Positions 57,901 through 64,000 of a stretch of DNA of 64,000 nt are shown piece by piece (position 1 is the first letter of the stretch; every line of letters starts with the position of its first letter). Origin of the DNA: Amphiduros pacificus. Lineage: Eukaryota; Annelida; Polychaeta; Phyllodocida; Hesionidae. The notes beneath the pieces were generated by a model. It had not been told where the DNA came from and did not search any database. It saw only the letters and a program-made list of their open reading frames with translations. Position numbers and translations under genes: made by a program. The stretch is taken from contig OX439004.1 in the NCBI GenBank assembly GCA_949316495.1, positions 10,824,536 to 10,888,535 of the forward strand, given 5' to 3'.

Positions 57901-60745
57901 GACAGTGCATAAGATTATAATTAAGACAGTGCAAACAAGCTTACCTGACTAGTTGGTCAATATTTGTAGTATCATCACAGAGATGGTCCAGGAGTCTTAG
58001 GAGCGCCATCTGCTGGGTGTAATTCTGATAAACGTACATCTCCACCATATTCACTTTGTCTTGCAATAACAATGGCCAAATGATCTGCAAATTGAAAAGA
58101 AGGTAAAAGATTTTCACAACTGAAAATTTTGACACATAAAAATGTTATTTTTAGACATTATCTTTTATGATAGTACCGGTAACTAATATACTTACATCTT
58201 TGATATCAAAACAGTGCTGAAGTTCAAGTTTTGCAGCACACGTGCAGGCCTGAAATGAAAAAAATGAAAATATTCATCTAATTTTTATATGCTATTATTA
58301 TATATTTATTGATCATAAATTACACACTTTATCCAGAGAAAATGAAGGAAAAAGACAATGTACATCAATGTGTCAAATATATTCTATATCGGCGATAAGT
58401 TATATATTCATGACATGTTACATATTTGATCATGAATAAAACAAAATGGCTTCCATCACAATTAATTATTTTGGTGCTTTTGAAGGACATACACTAAAAA
58501 ATAAATTAAAGTGCACAATATATGAAAGCTAGCTCAAAGTGAAATTTTTTTTCTAAAAAATGAAGGATTATAAAGAAATTATATCATATTTTATTGGTAT
58601 TTTTATGTGGAAAGTGGCACTAATATATTGTCTATGAAAAAAACTTAATCAGACAAGTAATTTTGTTTATTCATCACATGTACCTCCCTCAACCTATGAA
58701 TGCCATTCTGTTTATTCATCACATGTACCCCCTCAACCTCTGAATACCATTTTGTTTATTCATCATATGTACCTCCCTCAACCTCTGAATACCATTTTGT
58801 TTATTCATCACATGTACCTCCTTCATCCTCTGAATGCCATTCTGTTTATTCATCACATGTACCTCCCTCAACCTCTGAATGCCATTCTGTTTATTCATCA
58901 CATGTATCTCCCCCAACCTCTGAATGCCATTCTGTTTATTCATCACATGTACCCCCTCAACCTCTGAATGCCATTTTGTTTATTCATCATATGCACCTCC
59001 CTCAACCTGTTTAATCATGGTATGTATTCACCTTAACTGTTTTAACATTCTCACCTCTTTATATCTCTTGCTCTCCAGGAACATCTTTATATCCTTAGTG
59101 AAGTATTCATTTCCTGGGTGATTGAGCTTGAAGGACTTAACTATAAGATCAAAGTTAGTCATTTGGCCCTTGAGTCCCTGAGTGAAGGCATGATACCTGA
59201 TATAGCGATCCAGTAAATGATCATATTCTCCTTTCTTCTCCTTTGTCCATCTCTCAAATTCTCGTATCACTAAATGTGATAAAGTATTTGTTTTGCCTGA
59301 AATATAAGAGTAATATGGTGACAGTCATGAAAAAGTTTGTTTTAAAGACAATTTCTATTTTTTTTTTGGCTGCAGAGATTTCATGAAATTGGCAATACAT
59401 AGAGATTTTGCAGAAGGCATGTTTTTAGAAAAAGATGCAATTCTGTCTAAATGTGGTGAATAAACATCCTTGTATCTATGACTACTCAATCTTACCAGTG
59501 CAAAAGCCTGGTGCATGTTTCAGAAGATACAGAGCAGTAGTGAACGGATTCACAGCACTATCGTAGCACTCCCGGATCAAGCGATGCAGCTCCACCTGGT
59601 TCTTCTTGTTGTCTGTCCATACTTTCTCTATCTTGGTCAGCCACTGCTTGTTGTGAGCCACACTCTCTGCTGATTCTACAAAGGGCTTCCCCCATTCAGA
59701 CTGGGTCGTAGTTACTCCACCCTGGGCCATATTAGCCAGAAAACTGGGGTTCACTGTGCTGTCACCCGGCCCATAACTTTTCTTCTGAGATGGTAATCCA
59801 GCAGATGGTTTAATACTGGTTGGATTAACAGTGACTGTTCTGGGCTGGCCTAGCTTGGGTCTGACACTTATCTGGCCTGTATTAGGAGGTATTCCCCCTT
59901 TGGATGTGTGAGGAGTGATAGCTGGTCCTGCTTGATAAGTATTAGTATTGAGCTGTCTTTTTGGGGGTTTATCTGAAAAGAAACAGAACTCCTCGTCCGA
60001 GTCATCAGAGTCCATTGGGGGGCCATATGCACGTGGAGCTGGGGCAGAATTCTTTGTCTGCAAGGACTGCATTGCTGGGTGTGTTGACTGCTGTGTTGAC
60101 CGCTGTGTTGACCGCTGTGTTGACTGCTGTGTTGATCGCTGTGTTGACTGCTGTGTTGACTGCTGTGTTGACCGCTGTGTTGACTGCTGTAATGAGCTTG
60201 CGAAACTTGGCACACTTGCGATTCTTGGTTCATCTGTCAGCCCTCCTGCAAAATATTAATATCATCATGTTACTCACCACTTTGAGATCAGTAATTATAT
60301 AAAATGCACTTTATTCAAAGCTTCTATGCTGATGCTCAAAATATTAAAACCTTCAATAGCACACTTTTTTAGATTAAATACAAAAATAAAAATAAAAAAT
60401 TTCTCCACGTCCTTGACAAACTTTCATATTTTCGAAATAACAGATGTCGGACATAGCGGATCGATTTTAATTGCATTTTAAATGATAAATAAAGATATCA
60501 TAAATATATTATTTGTGTGAAAGCAGTCCTGTCAAAAAGGGAAGACATGACTTAAAGCAGTGGAAATAATGACGAAATGTTGTGAACGCTGATAATTGGC
60601 ATCAGTGAAATTTTATTAATTTTCACACCACTGAATAGGAAGACATCAAATGTCAAGGACGTGGAAAAATTCTCGACCTGCGAAGTGTAATTTGTGATAA
60701 TATTGGGTAAATACCTTTACTATTTGATATGTGGGATGAGGGCAT
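39548..60745 (-). CDS. EXD3: EXD3-like exonuclease mut-7 homologue (whole gene, about 17 coding exons)
   Basis: DEDDy-family 3'-5' exonuclease fused to a Mut7-C domain. Joined exons give 942 residues plus one of two last exons (331 or 145 residues). Layout by residue: TQ-rich, low-complexity N-terminus (about 1-190), helical region (about 190-580), exonuclease (about 580-790) with MLGIDAEWKPLF (Exo I), LLDIIQLKD (Exo II region) and HYAALDAYVLLEVYQ (Exo III, DEDDy), a basic linker, then Mut7-C from DLAVVVDTMLQGLGRHLRCC to two CxxC zinc knuckles. In worms MUT-7 acts in small-RNA silencing. The vertebrate EXD3 function is poorly known. All exon joins keep frame. The first exon is the least certain part. 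It converges on the receptor gene with the transposon between them. Confidence 0.85.
40078..40122. repeat. (GT)n-rich microsatellite
   Basis: Interrupted GT/GTAT run in the intron before last exon B, adjacent to the left end of the MITE at 40,142. Confidence 0.9.
40142..40599. mobile_element. Mariner-like MITE with about 65-bp inverted ends
   Basis: Left end cccaaagccatcggcaaaat matches the complement of the right end attttgccgatggctttggg, and the match continues for about 65 bases (agacttgaaatccactgttt). TA on both sides (40,140-40,141 and 40,600-40,601) fits a Tc1/mariner target. No open frame. It lies in an EXD3-like intron. Confidence 0.8.
41025..41240. repeat. Dispersed repeat B, copy 2
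   Basis: Second copy of the segment at 18,285-18,535, same orientation. A shorter shared phrase (ttttaatgatatgtggc-like) also precedes both copies, near 17,440 and 40,720. Confidence 0.7.
41245..41970. other. AT-rich stretch without recognisable features
   Basis: Between dispersed repeat B and the 21-bp minisatellite. No exon or repeat seen. Confidence 0.35.
41976..42453. repeat. Minisatellite, 21-bp unit, about 23 copies
   Basis: Unit ctgctgtggtctagaaatat + t with variants at the third, fifth and later positions. Because 21 is a multiple of three, several frames stay open on both strands and give 7-residue repeats (LDHTRIF, NILLWSR). It lies about 195 bases downstream of the stop of last exon A, so it would be in that form's 3' UTR or in an intron of form B. 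Confidence 0.95.
42648..43643 (-). CDS. EXD3: EXD3-like last exon, form A (proximal, long)
   Basis: Acceptor tctgctttacag. It encodes LCNGEDILQISREEIRRTCQ, a 230-residue insert, then GRVQVFYGCTSC, GKVLWNGARAFIPYTEMA and a stop (331 residues). With the preceding exon it makes SRCQ|LCNG, rebuilding the same CxxC as form B; the second knuckle is CTSC. The insert has an acidic start, then seven Cys-centred units of 16-22 residues (42,957-43,334). It has no donor at its end, so it cannot be an internal exon without losing its stop. Confidence 0.8.
   Translation of the reverse strand, partial: LCNGEDILQISREEIRRTCQQNKYMSLHKTEAFQPTYAFDDNDVLSNEELDDEDLQISSNVQGIPASCEDSYTESKSQELSMDVASIDKHQEGSAQNYNSLILKVGRKCPVRYQDPQSSKVPAGPECLAVTSDYKMARVEQRCLAGFENSKILKTDQKCSSGYDNCGVLKLSEDSLFSKRGQGFPAKNKDSLMLKVGRGCLPSNFDELRMIGIGRGCPLRPTKVGQLAKVGYSDSLNSNGHGHQFDDNVGDTFFSNWNRENISHKKSNILKNHLESSMNLEIDKVPENAYESGRVQVFYGCTSCGKVLWNGARAFIPYTEMACTLGIRMAV
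42957..43334 (-). repeat. Protein-coding repeat of 16-22 residues in last exon A
   Basis: Seven units such as VGRKCPVRYQDPQSSK, GPECLAVTSDYKMAR, EQRCLAGFENSKILK, DQKCSSGYDNCGVLK and VGRGCLPSNFDELRM. Each is a [GQ]-x-C turn followed by 9-12 residues and a hydrophobic-x-K end. One unit has Phe in the Cys place. Divergence is protein-level, so the repeat looks old and constrained. Confidence 0.7.
43790..44205. other. Intron stretch without recognisable features
   Basis: Intron of the EXD3-like gene between exon 16 and last exon A. AT-rich, no repeat or exon seen. Confidence 0.35.
44212..44340 (-). CDS. EXD3: EXD3-like exon 16: Mut7-C core
   Basis: LRGQVPEGWCYHVAPGLA, then QATDVLHYFNVKVTQKDIFS and RCQ. 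It ends in phase 0 with the first cysteine of the split zinc knuckle. Donor gtattg. It must splice to last exon A or B. Confidence 0.85.
44500..44553 (-). CDS. EXD3: EXD3-like exon 15: Mut7-C
   Basis: 18 codons, IALREKRVILTSGQPYQE, matching the 'A..E.RVILT' strand of Mut7-C. Acceptor attacag, donor gtaaga, phase 0 at both ends. Confidence 0.85.
44690..45020 (-). mobile_element. SINE (copy 7), long form
   Basis: Body motifs (aggacaagagattaaccctt, catgacctttgaatcacc) plus the longer tail with gtagcagatatag. The A box is decayed (near 44,990-45,005). It abuts the 19-bp array. Confidence 0.6.
45027..47755. repeat. Minisatellite/satellite, 19-bp unit, about 143 copies
   Basis: Unit gttaacctggcatggacgt, with the last four bases varying (acgt, gcat, aggt, tcat, atgt, tcgt). 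Nearly every unit has the palindrome GTTAAC. It fills most of the intron between EXD3-like exons 14 and 15. Runs of distinctive variants recur at a distance of exactly 1,919 bases (101 units), showing block duplication. Confidence 0.97.
47786..47944 (-). CDS. EXD3: EXD3-like exon 14: start of Mut7-C
   Basis: SSESGRPVGPPISPQDLAVV, then VDTMLQGLGRHLRCCGIDVY and ILDNNEDHYAAVE. The D-x-ML-x-GLGRxLR motif is the Mut7-C (PIN-like) opening with its conserved Asp. Donor gtgagc, phase 0. Confidence 0.9.
48152..48339 (-). CDS. EXD3: EXD3-like exon 13: exonuclease motif III and basic linker
   Basis: ALDAYVLLEVYQAVKLKVEK, then ...KTSGSKKSRRERLQQRVA, ending ISDR. With the previous exon it completes HYAALDAY, the Exo III motif with Tyr and Asp of DEDDy nucleases. 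Donor gtaagc. Confidence 0.9.
48746..48875 (-). CDS. EXD3: EXD3-like exon 12: exonuclease domain
   Basis: VNKTEEKGLSEFVRQMLG, then RPLNKSQQMSNWERRPL and RPAQVHYA. The LNK..Q.SNWE.RPL..AQ..YA block is typical of WRN/RNase D-like exonucleases. Donor gtatgt. Confidence 0.9.
49233..49322 (-). CDS. EXD3: EXD3-like exon 11
   Basis: 30 codons, LLRVHPDFFDDKPEGATAG then KSSVDHGSDTK, a likely surface loop inside the exonuclease domain. Acceptor gatgcag, donor gtaagt, phase 0. Confidence 0.75.
49589..49698 (-). CDS. EXD3: EXD3-like exon 10: exonuclease domain
   Basis: GFGIDTDIKMLVKSIPVIK, then MAQTSRLVDLLSLKIQ. It matches the 'G.G...D...L....P......R..DL' segment before motif III. Donor gtgaga. Confidence 0.85.
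49978..50114 (-). CDS. EXD3: EXD3-like exon 9: exonuclease motif II region
   Basis: MALLQLATFERIFLLDIIQL, then KDLLSDHDWITMATSIFVSS and DVLKLG. LLDI supplies the conserved strand. Donor gtgtgt. Confidence 0.85.
50343..50407 (-). CDS. EXD3: EXD3-like exon 8: exonuclease motif I
   Basis: EGTMLGIDAEWKPLFGQTN then ID. D and E of GIDAEW are the metal ligands of Exo I. Acceptor tatttcag, donor gtaaat. Confidence 0.9.
50746..50920 (-). CDS. EXD3: EXD3-like exon 7: entry to the exonuclease domain
   Basis: IPDVGALEAWDPDAEEDWDD, then DLDSVNNDKYHALALDSSCI and HFVDTKEGFVECVRFLSK. The acidic stretch precedes the 'I.FVDT.E....C..FL' strand and helix that open the nuclease fold. Donor gtaagt. Confidence 0.85.
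51069..51967. mobile_element. TTAA-flanked MITE, family M2
   Basis: TTAA at 51,065-51,068 and 51,968-51,971. Ends are inverted: cgttagggggaacagggaca at the left and tgtttcccctaacg at the right. The interior is very AT-rich; the 110-codon frame inside has no recognisable domain. Confidence 0.65.
52030..52683. mobile_element. Mutator-like MITE, family G, composite
   Basis: 52,030-52,554 is an inverted relative of the element at 54,106-54,630, with ends ggcttattgcatttggcgcg and gcaacgtgccgaatgcaaaa. A further partial copy (52,555-52,683) with a complete right end follows. No clean target duplication. Confidence 0.7.
52980..53740. repeat. Five tandem units of about 145-165 bp
   Basis: Each unit pairs tgacacatgacacctgtcac with, some 90 bases later, gtgacatgtgtcaatca, its approximate complement, so each unit can fold back. 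Diverged. Located in the large EXD3-like intron 6. Confidence 0.75.
54106..54630. mobile_element. Mutator-like MITE, family G, clean insertion
   Basis: A perfect 9-bp target duplication, catctgaaa (54,097-54,105 and 54,631-54,639), bounds 525 bases. Ends ggctttttgcattcggcacg and the complement of ggcttgttgcattcggcgcg. A 9-bp duplication with long inverted ends fits Mutator-like MITEs. Confidence 0.85.
54659..55081. mobile_element. Mutator-like MITE, family G, second clean insertion
   Basis: A perfect 9-bp duplication, cactcaagg (54,650-54,658 and 55,082-55,090), bounds 423 bases. Its inverted ends run about 80-90 bases because both ends are of the same type (gcacgttgcgcgtttgataa), unlike the neighbour. 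It landed about 20 bases from the previous element. Confidence 0.85.
55091..55890. other. Intron stretch without recognisable features
   Basis: Part of EXD3-like intron 6 between the MITEs and the 84-bp array. Short frames only. Confidence 0.35.
55890..57257 (-). repeat. 84-bp minisatellite built from the 3' end of EXD3-like exon 6 plus its donor, about 16 copies
   Basis: On the minus strand each unit reads atcccacaccaggtcctcag, then cgtcctccagtctgatgccc, then a|gtaagtcacattaggc and a short intron piece. The first 41 bases equal the last 41 coding bases of exon 6; the rest is its intron start. Three units have about a 10-base deletion. Each unit carries a gtaagt donor. Confidence 0.95.
57258..57629 (-). 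CDS. EXD3: EXD3-like exon 6
   Basis: ESQDVPGIKKEKLQRKVISK, ...LMKLYQIPQSECPNVDNRRS, ...LDVLVDYLDMTEAAKWALHY, ending HQVLSVLQSDA. Helical N-terminal region (the KxxxxLVxxLxDxxxAxxWA pattern of EXD3 proteins). Donor gtaagt is the first of the 84-bp series. Confidence 0.9.
57945..58084 (-). CDS. EXD3: EXD3-like exon 5
   Basis: IIWPLLLQDKVNMVEMYVYQ, then QQMALLRLLDHLCDDTTNID and QLVR. LLQDKVNMVE is a well-kept EXD3 signature. Donor gtaagc, phase 2. Confidence 0.9.
58196..58249 (-). CDS. EXD3: EXD3-like exon 4
   Basis: 18 codons, ACTCAAKLELQHCFDIKD, a helix of the N-terminal region. Acceptor catttcag, donor gtaagt, phase 0. Confidence 0.85.
58690..59012. repeat. Minisatellite, 45-bp unit, about 7 copies
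   Basis: Unit ctgtttattcatcacatgta + cctccctcaacctctgaatg + ccatt. 45 is a multiple of three, so repetitive frames stay open on both strands. Located in an EXD3-like intron, ending about 40 bases before exon 3's donor. Confidence 0.95.
59055..59296 (-). CDS. EXD3: EXD3-like exon 3
   Basis: KTNTLSHLVIREFERWTKEK, ...LDRYIRYHAFTQGLKGQMTN, ...DIKMFLESKRYKE. Alpha-helical repeats. Acceptor atatttcag, donor gtgaga. Confidence 0.85.
59496..60245 (-). CDS. EXD3: EXD3-like exon 2: TQ-rich N-terminus
   Basis: Acceptor attttgcag. It starts GLTDEPRIASVPSFASS, then eight STQ[QR] repeats, an acidic DSDDSDEEFCFFSD patch, a Pro/Ser/Thr-rich linker and finally ordered sequence (WLTKIEKVWTDNKKNQVELH, YLLKHAPGFCTG). 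The TQ tract is encoded by a 12-base tandem repeat. Donor gtaaga, phase 1. Confidence 0.85.
60070..60195 (-). repeat. Coding 12-bp tandem repeat (STQQ/STQR)
   Basis: tgttgaccgctg / tgttgactgctg alternating. The minus strand encodes STQR and STQQ. Confidence 0.9.
60715..60745 (-). CDS. EXD3: Candidate first coding exon of the EXD3-like gene
   Basis: ATG at 60,745-60,743 gives MPSSHISNSK and ends in phase 1 before gtattt, which joins in frame to exon 2 (K|G|GLTDE). Only 31 coding bases, so the call is tentative. The next exon lacks an upstream in-frame ATG, so some 5' exon must exist. Confidence 0.4.
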
Positions 60746-60749
60746 ACGA

Positions 60750-61150
60750 AAGTAGTGCTTGATAATTTCCTATTCACCCTTATTATACATAAAAATAACG
60801 AGATGCAGATCACAGGAAATATAAAATGAATTGTGCTATTTAATGGTACAATAATGGCTTGTTTAGTCAAAGTTATTAAAAAATAATGAGATTAATTGAA
60901 GGGACTATATATTGATCTTTGCTGAAGGGGTTCATTCCTATATTTCCATGTTCTGTTCTTTGTTTTCAAGGTAGGTGGCGATTTACCAGATCCTGGCGAA
61001 AGATTTCATTGGTCAACCTCACTTCATACTCTGCTTTCAGAAAGATGAATATTTTTTGCCATCTGATAAGTATTGTTCAAAACAGCCTTGGCAGATACAT
61101 ATATTTTTTATGAATTTTTGAAGGTGAGGCATTTACTGTGGTTTTCAATG
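60750..61150. other. Region upstream of the EXD3-like gene
   Basis: Would contain the promoter and 5' UTR if the first exon is right. No core promoter motif could be singled out. Confidence 0.3.
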
Positions 61151-61323
61151 GGCTTGTTGTATTTGGCACTTGATGCATGTTGATACGCGTTGTGTCAGTC
61201 AGTGAAATGTCTGACACCTCCTATTTTTGGGGGGGCTTTTAAGAAGTTTAAAGAGAAATGCTTGTATGTACATTCCAGATACATACCAGACTTGGATTTA
61301 AATCATGAAACCTTATCATTTAA

Positions 61324-61674
61324 GGTCTATAATCCACAATCAGTTTTAAGCATCGGGAGAGAACTTCGTGTGGTCTCGTATATTTACGTAACTGCCTTCG
61401 GCTCTGCATGCTCTGGGGGATTCCAGGATGAGAGTGAGGCTATGACGTCAGTGGGGGGTATTTCTCATACAGCACACATGGTGTCCAGCTGCAATAACTG
61501 AGTCGAACCCGTTTTAACGGTAGTTAAAACGGGTTCAATCTAAATAATAAAAGTTTAAGACTAGCTGGTTAAGTTTACTTTTTCTGTGCTAAATTAACAA
61601 ATAACATGACTTTGAACACATTTAAGCCAAAAAAACATAAGTCTGTCCCAGTGTTTCATTGTGGATTATAGACC
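61324..61674. mobile_element. TTAA-flanked MITE, family M3, nested
   Basis: TTAA at 61,320-61,323 and 61,675-61,678. Perfect 17-bp inverted ends, ggtctataatccacaat. 351 bases. Interrupts the family-G element, whose undisturbed sequence can be seen at 52,150-52,220. Carries a central perfect hairpin. Confidence 0.8.
61505..61536. repeat. Perfect 14-bp hairpin
   Basis: gaacccgttttaac, loop ggta, then the exact complement. Near the centre of MITE M3. Confidence 0.9.
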
Positions 61675-61898
61675 TTAAAAGATTTTAAAATGACACTTCA
61701 CTAACATTGTCTGGAATCAGTTTTGGTATATTGGCGGTTCAAGAAATGGATGTTGAAGGGGGTGTTAATTGAGCAAATTTCACATTTATATCAGTTGGAA
61801 TATCTTCTTATCACATGACTTTCTATAAGATTTCTGAACATGAATATGCCAAAAAAGTACTAAACACTAGTACAGAAAAAAGACTTGTAGGGGTAACA

Positions 61899-63709
61899 AG
61901 TGAAGTCGGCCCCCCCGTGAGAAGTTGGCCCCTGGGAGAAGTCAGCCCCCACATTTAGGTGGTTAGATTATCAAGTTACCAGAGGAAAATTAAAGGCTAC
62001 CGAGGCTCCCTAGGGTTAGTTAATGCCCTTATGGTCAAATAGCCTTCTCAAGGGAGGTTTCATGAGTATTAAGCCATTACAGAGTGACCTGGACCTGGCT
62101 CGTTTTGCACTAAAACGGGAACACGACCGGGCGTACTGTCACCTGACGGGCGTACTGTCGCATGATTGGGATCCAGATCTGCCCGCCCAGTTTGGCATAG
62201 GGACGATAGGGTGGCCCGGCGGGACAATACTGGATGTGCACGCAACGGCCCAAAAACAAAACGAATGCCAATAGTTCTCTTTGTTCCGGAACCAGAATTA
62301 CTGGGCGTACGGTATGCGCAAAACGAGCCAGGCCCTGAGTCAGATTCTCTTGGGGGCCAAGTTCACCTACCCAAGGCATAGAGAACCGCATCAGTTTTTT
62401 TCACTGCACGTGCTGGTCACTGATGTCATGTCAATGGTTGGCACATGCACAAGGCAATTACGTAACGCAAATATGATGTACTTCAAGAGATGAAACAAGT
62501 TTTTCAGGAATTTCTCATCGTAGAGCACACAGAGCATTATGAATGATGTGCTTTGGACAGTAGATGCAGAATACAAAGATAAAACAATTCCAGAGAAAAA
62601 TATTCCAAAATATTAAAGGGATTAAGCACCGATTTTGAAAAAAACGTTTAAAATTCACATATTGGTGATAAATGTATTTGTCTTTCATGTCTATAAATTT
62701 TTTGAAAAATGCATCCCCATCATTGTCTGTAAAACCTATTTGAACAAGACCTTAATATTATAGGCCCCTAGTGAAAGCACACTCCATTCTTGGCGTCATT
62801 TTTATGTGGAGTGTCATTATAGAGGCACTGAAAGGTAAAATGACGTCATAAGATTATGGCAATATGCTTATGACATCATGAAATGTATTGTCCTTTGAAT
62901 AGTACCAAAATGACGTCAAAGAGTGCTACCCTACTTTGAGCCTCAATTGAGGTCAAATAAAGTTCACGCTACCCGTGTTTACCCGTCACGTGCAGCTTAT
63001 GGCTAAGACAGACCTCTGCTGGGAGTGCAACTGCTATGTCTCATAGCAACGTATCTTATTACTCTATTATAATTTCAATCTGTCATTATGTTCATATGTG
63101 GCTAAGCTTTCAAAAACACCAAATTGTAGAATTGATGCTTAATACATTTAAATATATTCCATGTTTTTGCCAACTTTCTTATCTGCAGAAAATTCAGAAC
63201 ACTTTTGTGCCCGGAAGTCAGCATACACTCGTGCATGCTAAATCTTGATTGGTGAGTTGAAAATATTTGAATGTTGTGGGTATTATTTTGATTGACCTCA
63301 CATGAAATTGCATTGTGACGTTATAGAACTCCTTAAGCTACCAATTACTTCCGGGCACCAAAGTGATCTGAATTTTTTGCATAGCCCTTTTGAAGACTTT
63401 GAACCAAATTAAACCAACTTTTGGAAAATATTTTTGGAATATTGCAATAATGGAACCAAAGATAATTCATTTTAAAAGATGGCTAGATACACATTTGGAT
63501 GGAAAGCAATCATTTGCACAGTTTACAACATCATCTGCCTCAAAAGGTCACAAACTGCATATTTTTTCCCCTCTCTTTTGGTAAACACCATATTTGCTTA
63601 TGCAGAGGTATCCGTGCACATGCATTGATGCAAATGCTGTGTGCTGGAAGCTAATGCAGTTCTCTATGACCCAAGGCAGGGCTGACTTCACTTGGGGGCC
63701 GACTTCACT
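61899..63709. mobile_element. Inverted-repeat element with GC-rich ends, nested
   Basis: Left end agtgaagtcggccccc matches the complement of the right end gggggccgacttcact. Variants of the motif repeat inside both ends (agaagttggccccc, agaagtcagccccc; gggctgacttcact). About 1.8 kb with no recognised gene. It contains the M1 MITE. No clear target duplication. Confidence 0.6.
62617..63147. mobile_element. TTAA-flanked MITE, family M1, copy 2
   Basis: TTAA at 62,613-62,616 and 63,148-63,151. Ends agggattaagcacc and the complement of gatgcttaatacat. Homologous along its length to 5,798-6,240 with an extra block of some 90 bases. Confidence 0.75.
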
Positions 63710-63869
63710 GGAACTCGTGCTGGACCAGTTACCGCCGTTGAAGTAGACTGCGACTGGCAGCGGCTACAAGGGTCCTCTCCAGCTTAGCCGCTGTAATTGG
63801 CAGTTATTGGTAGCGACGGAAAACTGGTCCCTTGCGAGTATTCCTTACAAGTAAGTACCCCATTTTGAC

Positions 63870-63935
63870 ACATGTAAAATCCTGGACCTGACATGTAAAA
63901 TCCTGGACCTGACATGTAAAATCCTGGACCTGATG
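63870..63935. repeat. Short tandem repeat, about 22-bp unit, three copies
   Basis: acatgtaaaatcctggacct + g repeated three times within the family-G body. Confidence 0.85.
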
Positions 63936-64000
63936 CCTTGTGTGACGTCACACTCAAACAGGCCACTTTGTGTTGAATGCGTCAAGTGTCAAACTCGTCA

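Larger units (their letters stand above)
61151..64000. mobile_element. Mutator-like MITE, family G, split by nested elements and cut by the window edge
   Basis: Left end ggcttgttgtatttggcact; family-G body up to about 61,890 (gaatatgccaaaaaagtact). The body resumes near 63,857 (taccccattttgacacatg) and runs off the window in the right-end region (tgtgttgaatgcg). Two insertions sit inside (61,324-61,674 and about 61,891-63,850). Confidence 0.65.

Noticed and set aside
58700-59014. 104-codon repetitive frame
   Set aside because: Product of the 45-bp intronic repeat, a multiple of three.
59948-60302. Plus-strand frames rich in CVDCC or AVLT repeats
   Set aside because: Antisense shadow of the coding TQ repeat.
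62023-62391. Overlapping frames on both strands in a GC-richer patch
   Set aside because: Lie within a nested inverted-repeat element; no domain recognised.

Overview
The window looks like nuclear DNA from a marine invertebrate, most likely a lophotrochozoan such as a mollusc. The reasons are an AT-rich background, small exons with long introns, one-domain-per-exon EGF and sushi modules, tRNA-derived SINEs, RNase H-bearing LINE remnants, many short inverted-repeat elements and many minisatellites. No species can be named from sequence alone.

Left part, plus strand, 1-32,6 kb. The window opens inside the last intron of a gene whose final exon (374-612) encodes a membrane anchor and short tail. 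A second gene occupies about 7,590-32,518: a cysteine-rich exon, 23 single-exon EGF modules, a linker exon, 9 single-exon sushi (CCP) modules and a final membrane-anchor exon. That last exon is almost identical to the one at 374-612, so the two are tandem paralogues. All 35 exons I placed are phase 1 at both ends and join into one frame of about 1,606 residues. The signal-peptide exon or exons were not found. The intergenic stretch and introns hold SINEs, LINE fragments, a Ty3/Gypsy fossil, a TTAA-flanked MITE and several tandem repeats.

Middle, 33,978-37,908. A DNA transposon lies here with TTAA duplications, 8-bp terminal inverted repeats and a 15-bp subterminal inverted repeat. It has two divergent genes: a broken Kolobok-like DDE transposase (minus) and an intact cysteine-rich protein (plus) whose C-terminal half resembles the zinc-binding 'ballast' domain of P2X7 receptors.

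Right part, minus strand, 39.5-60.7 kb. A homologue of EXD3 (exonuclease mut-7 homologue) runs right to left. It has a TQ-rich N-terminus, a helical region, a DEDDy 3'-5' exonuclease domain and a Mut7-C domain. Its last coding exon exists in two forms (42,648-43,643 and 39,548-39,985). Each rebuilds the same split CxxC zinc knuckle across the splice junction and each has its own stop, which suggests alternative last exons. Its introns hold an 84-bp minisatellite made from the 3' end of a coding exon plus its splice donor, a 2.7-kb array of a 19-bp unit, and several MITEs. The two host genes converge on the transposon.

The far right (61,151-64,000) is a stack of nested inverted-repeat elements cut by the window edge.

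The most notable points are the transposon carrying a P2X7-ballast-like gene, the duplicated terminal exon of the EXD3-like gene, and the exon-end-derived minisatellite that multiplies a splice donor.
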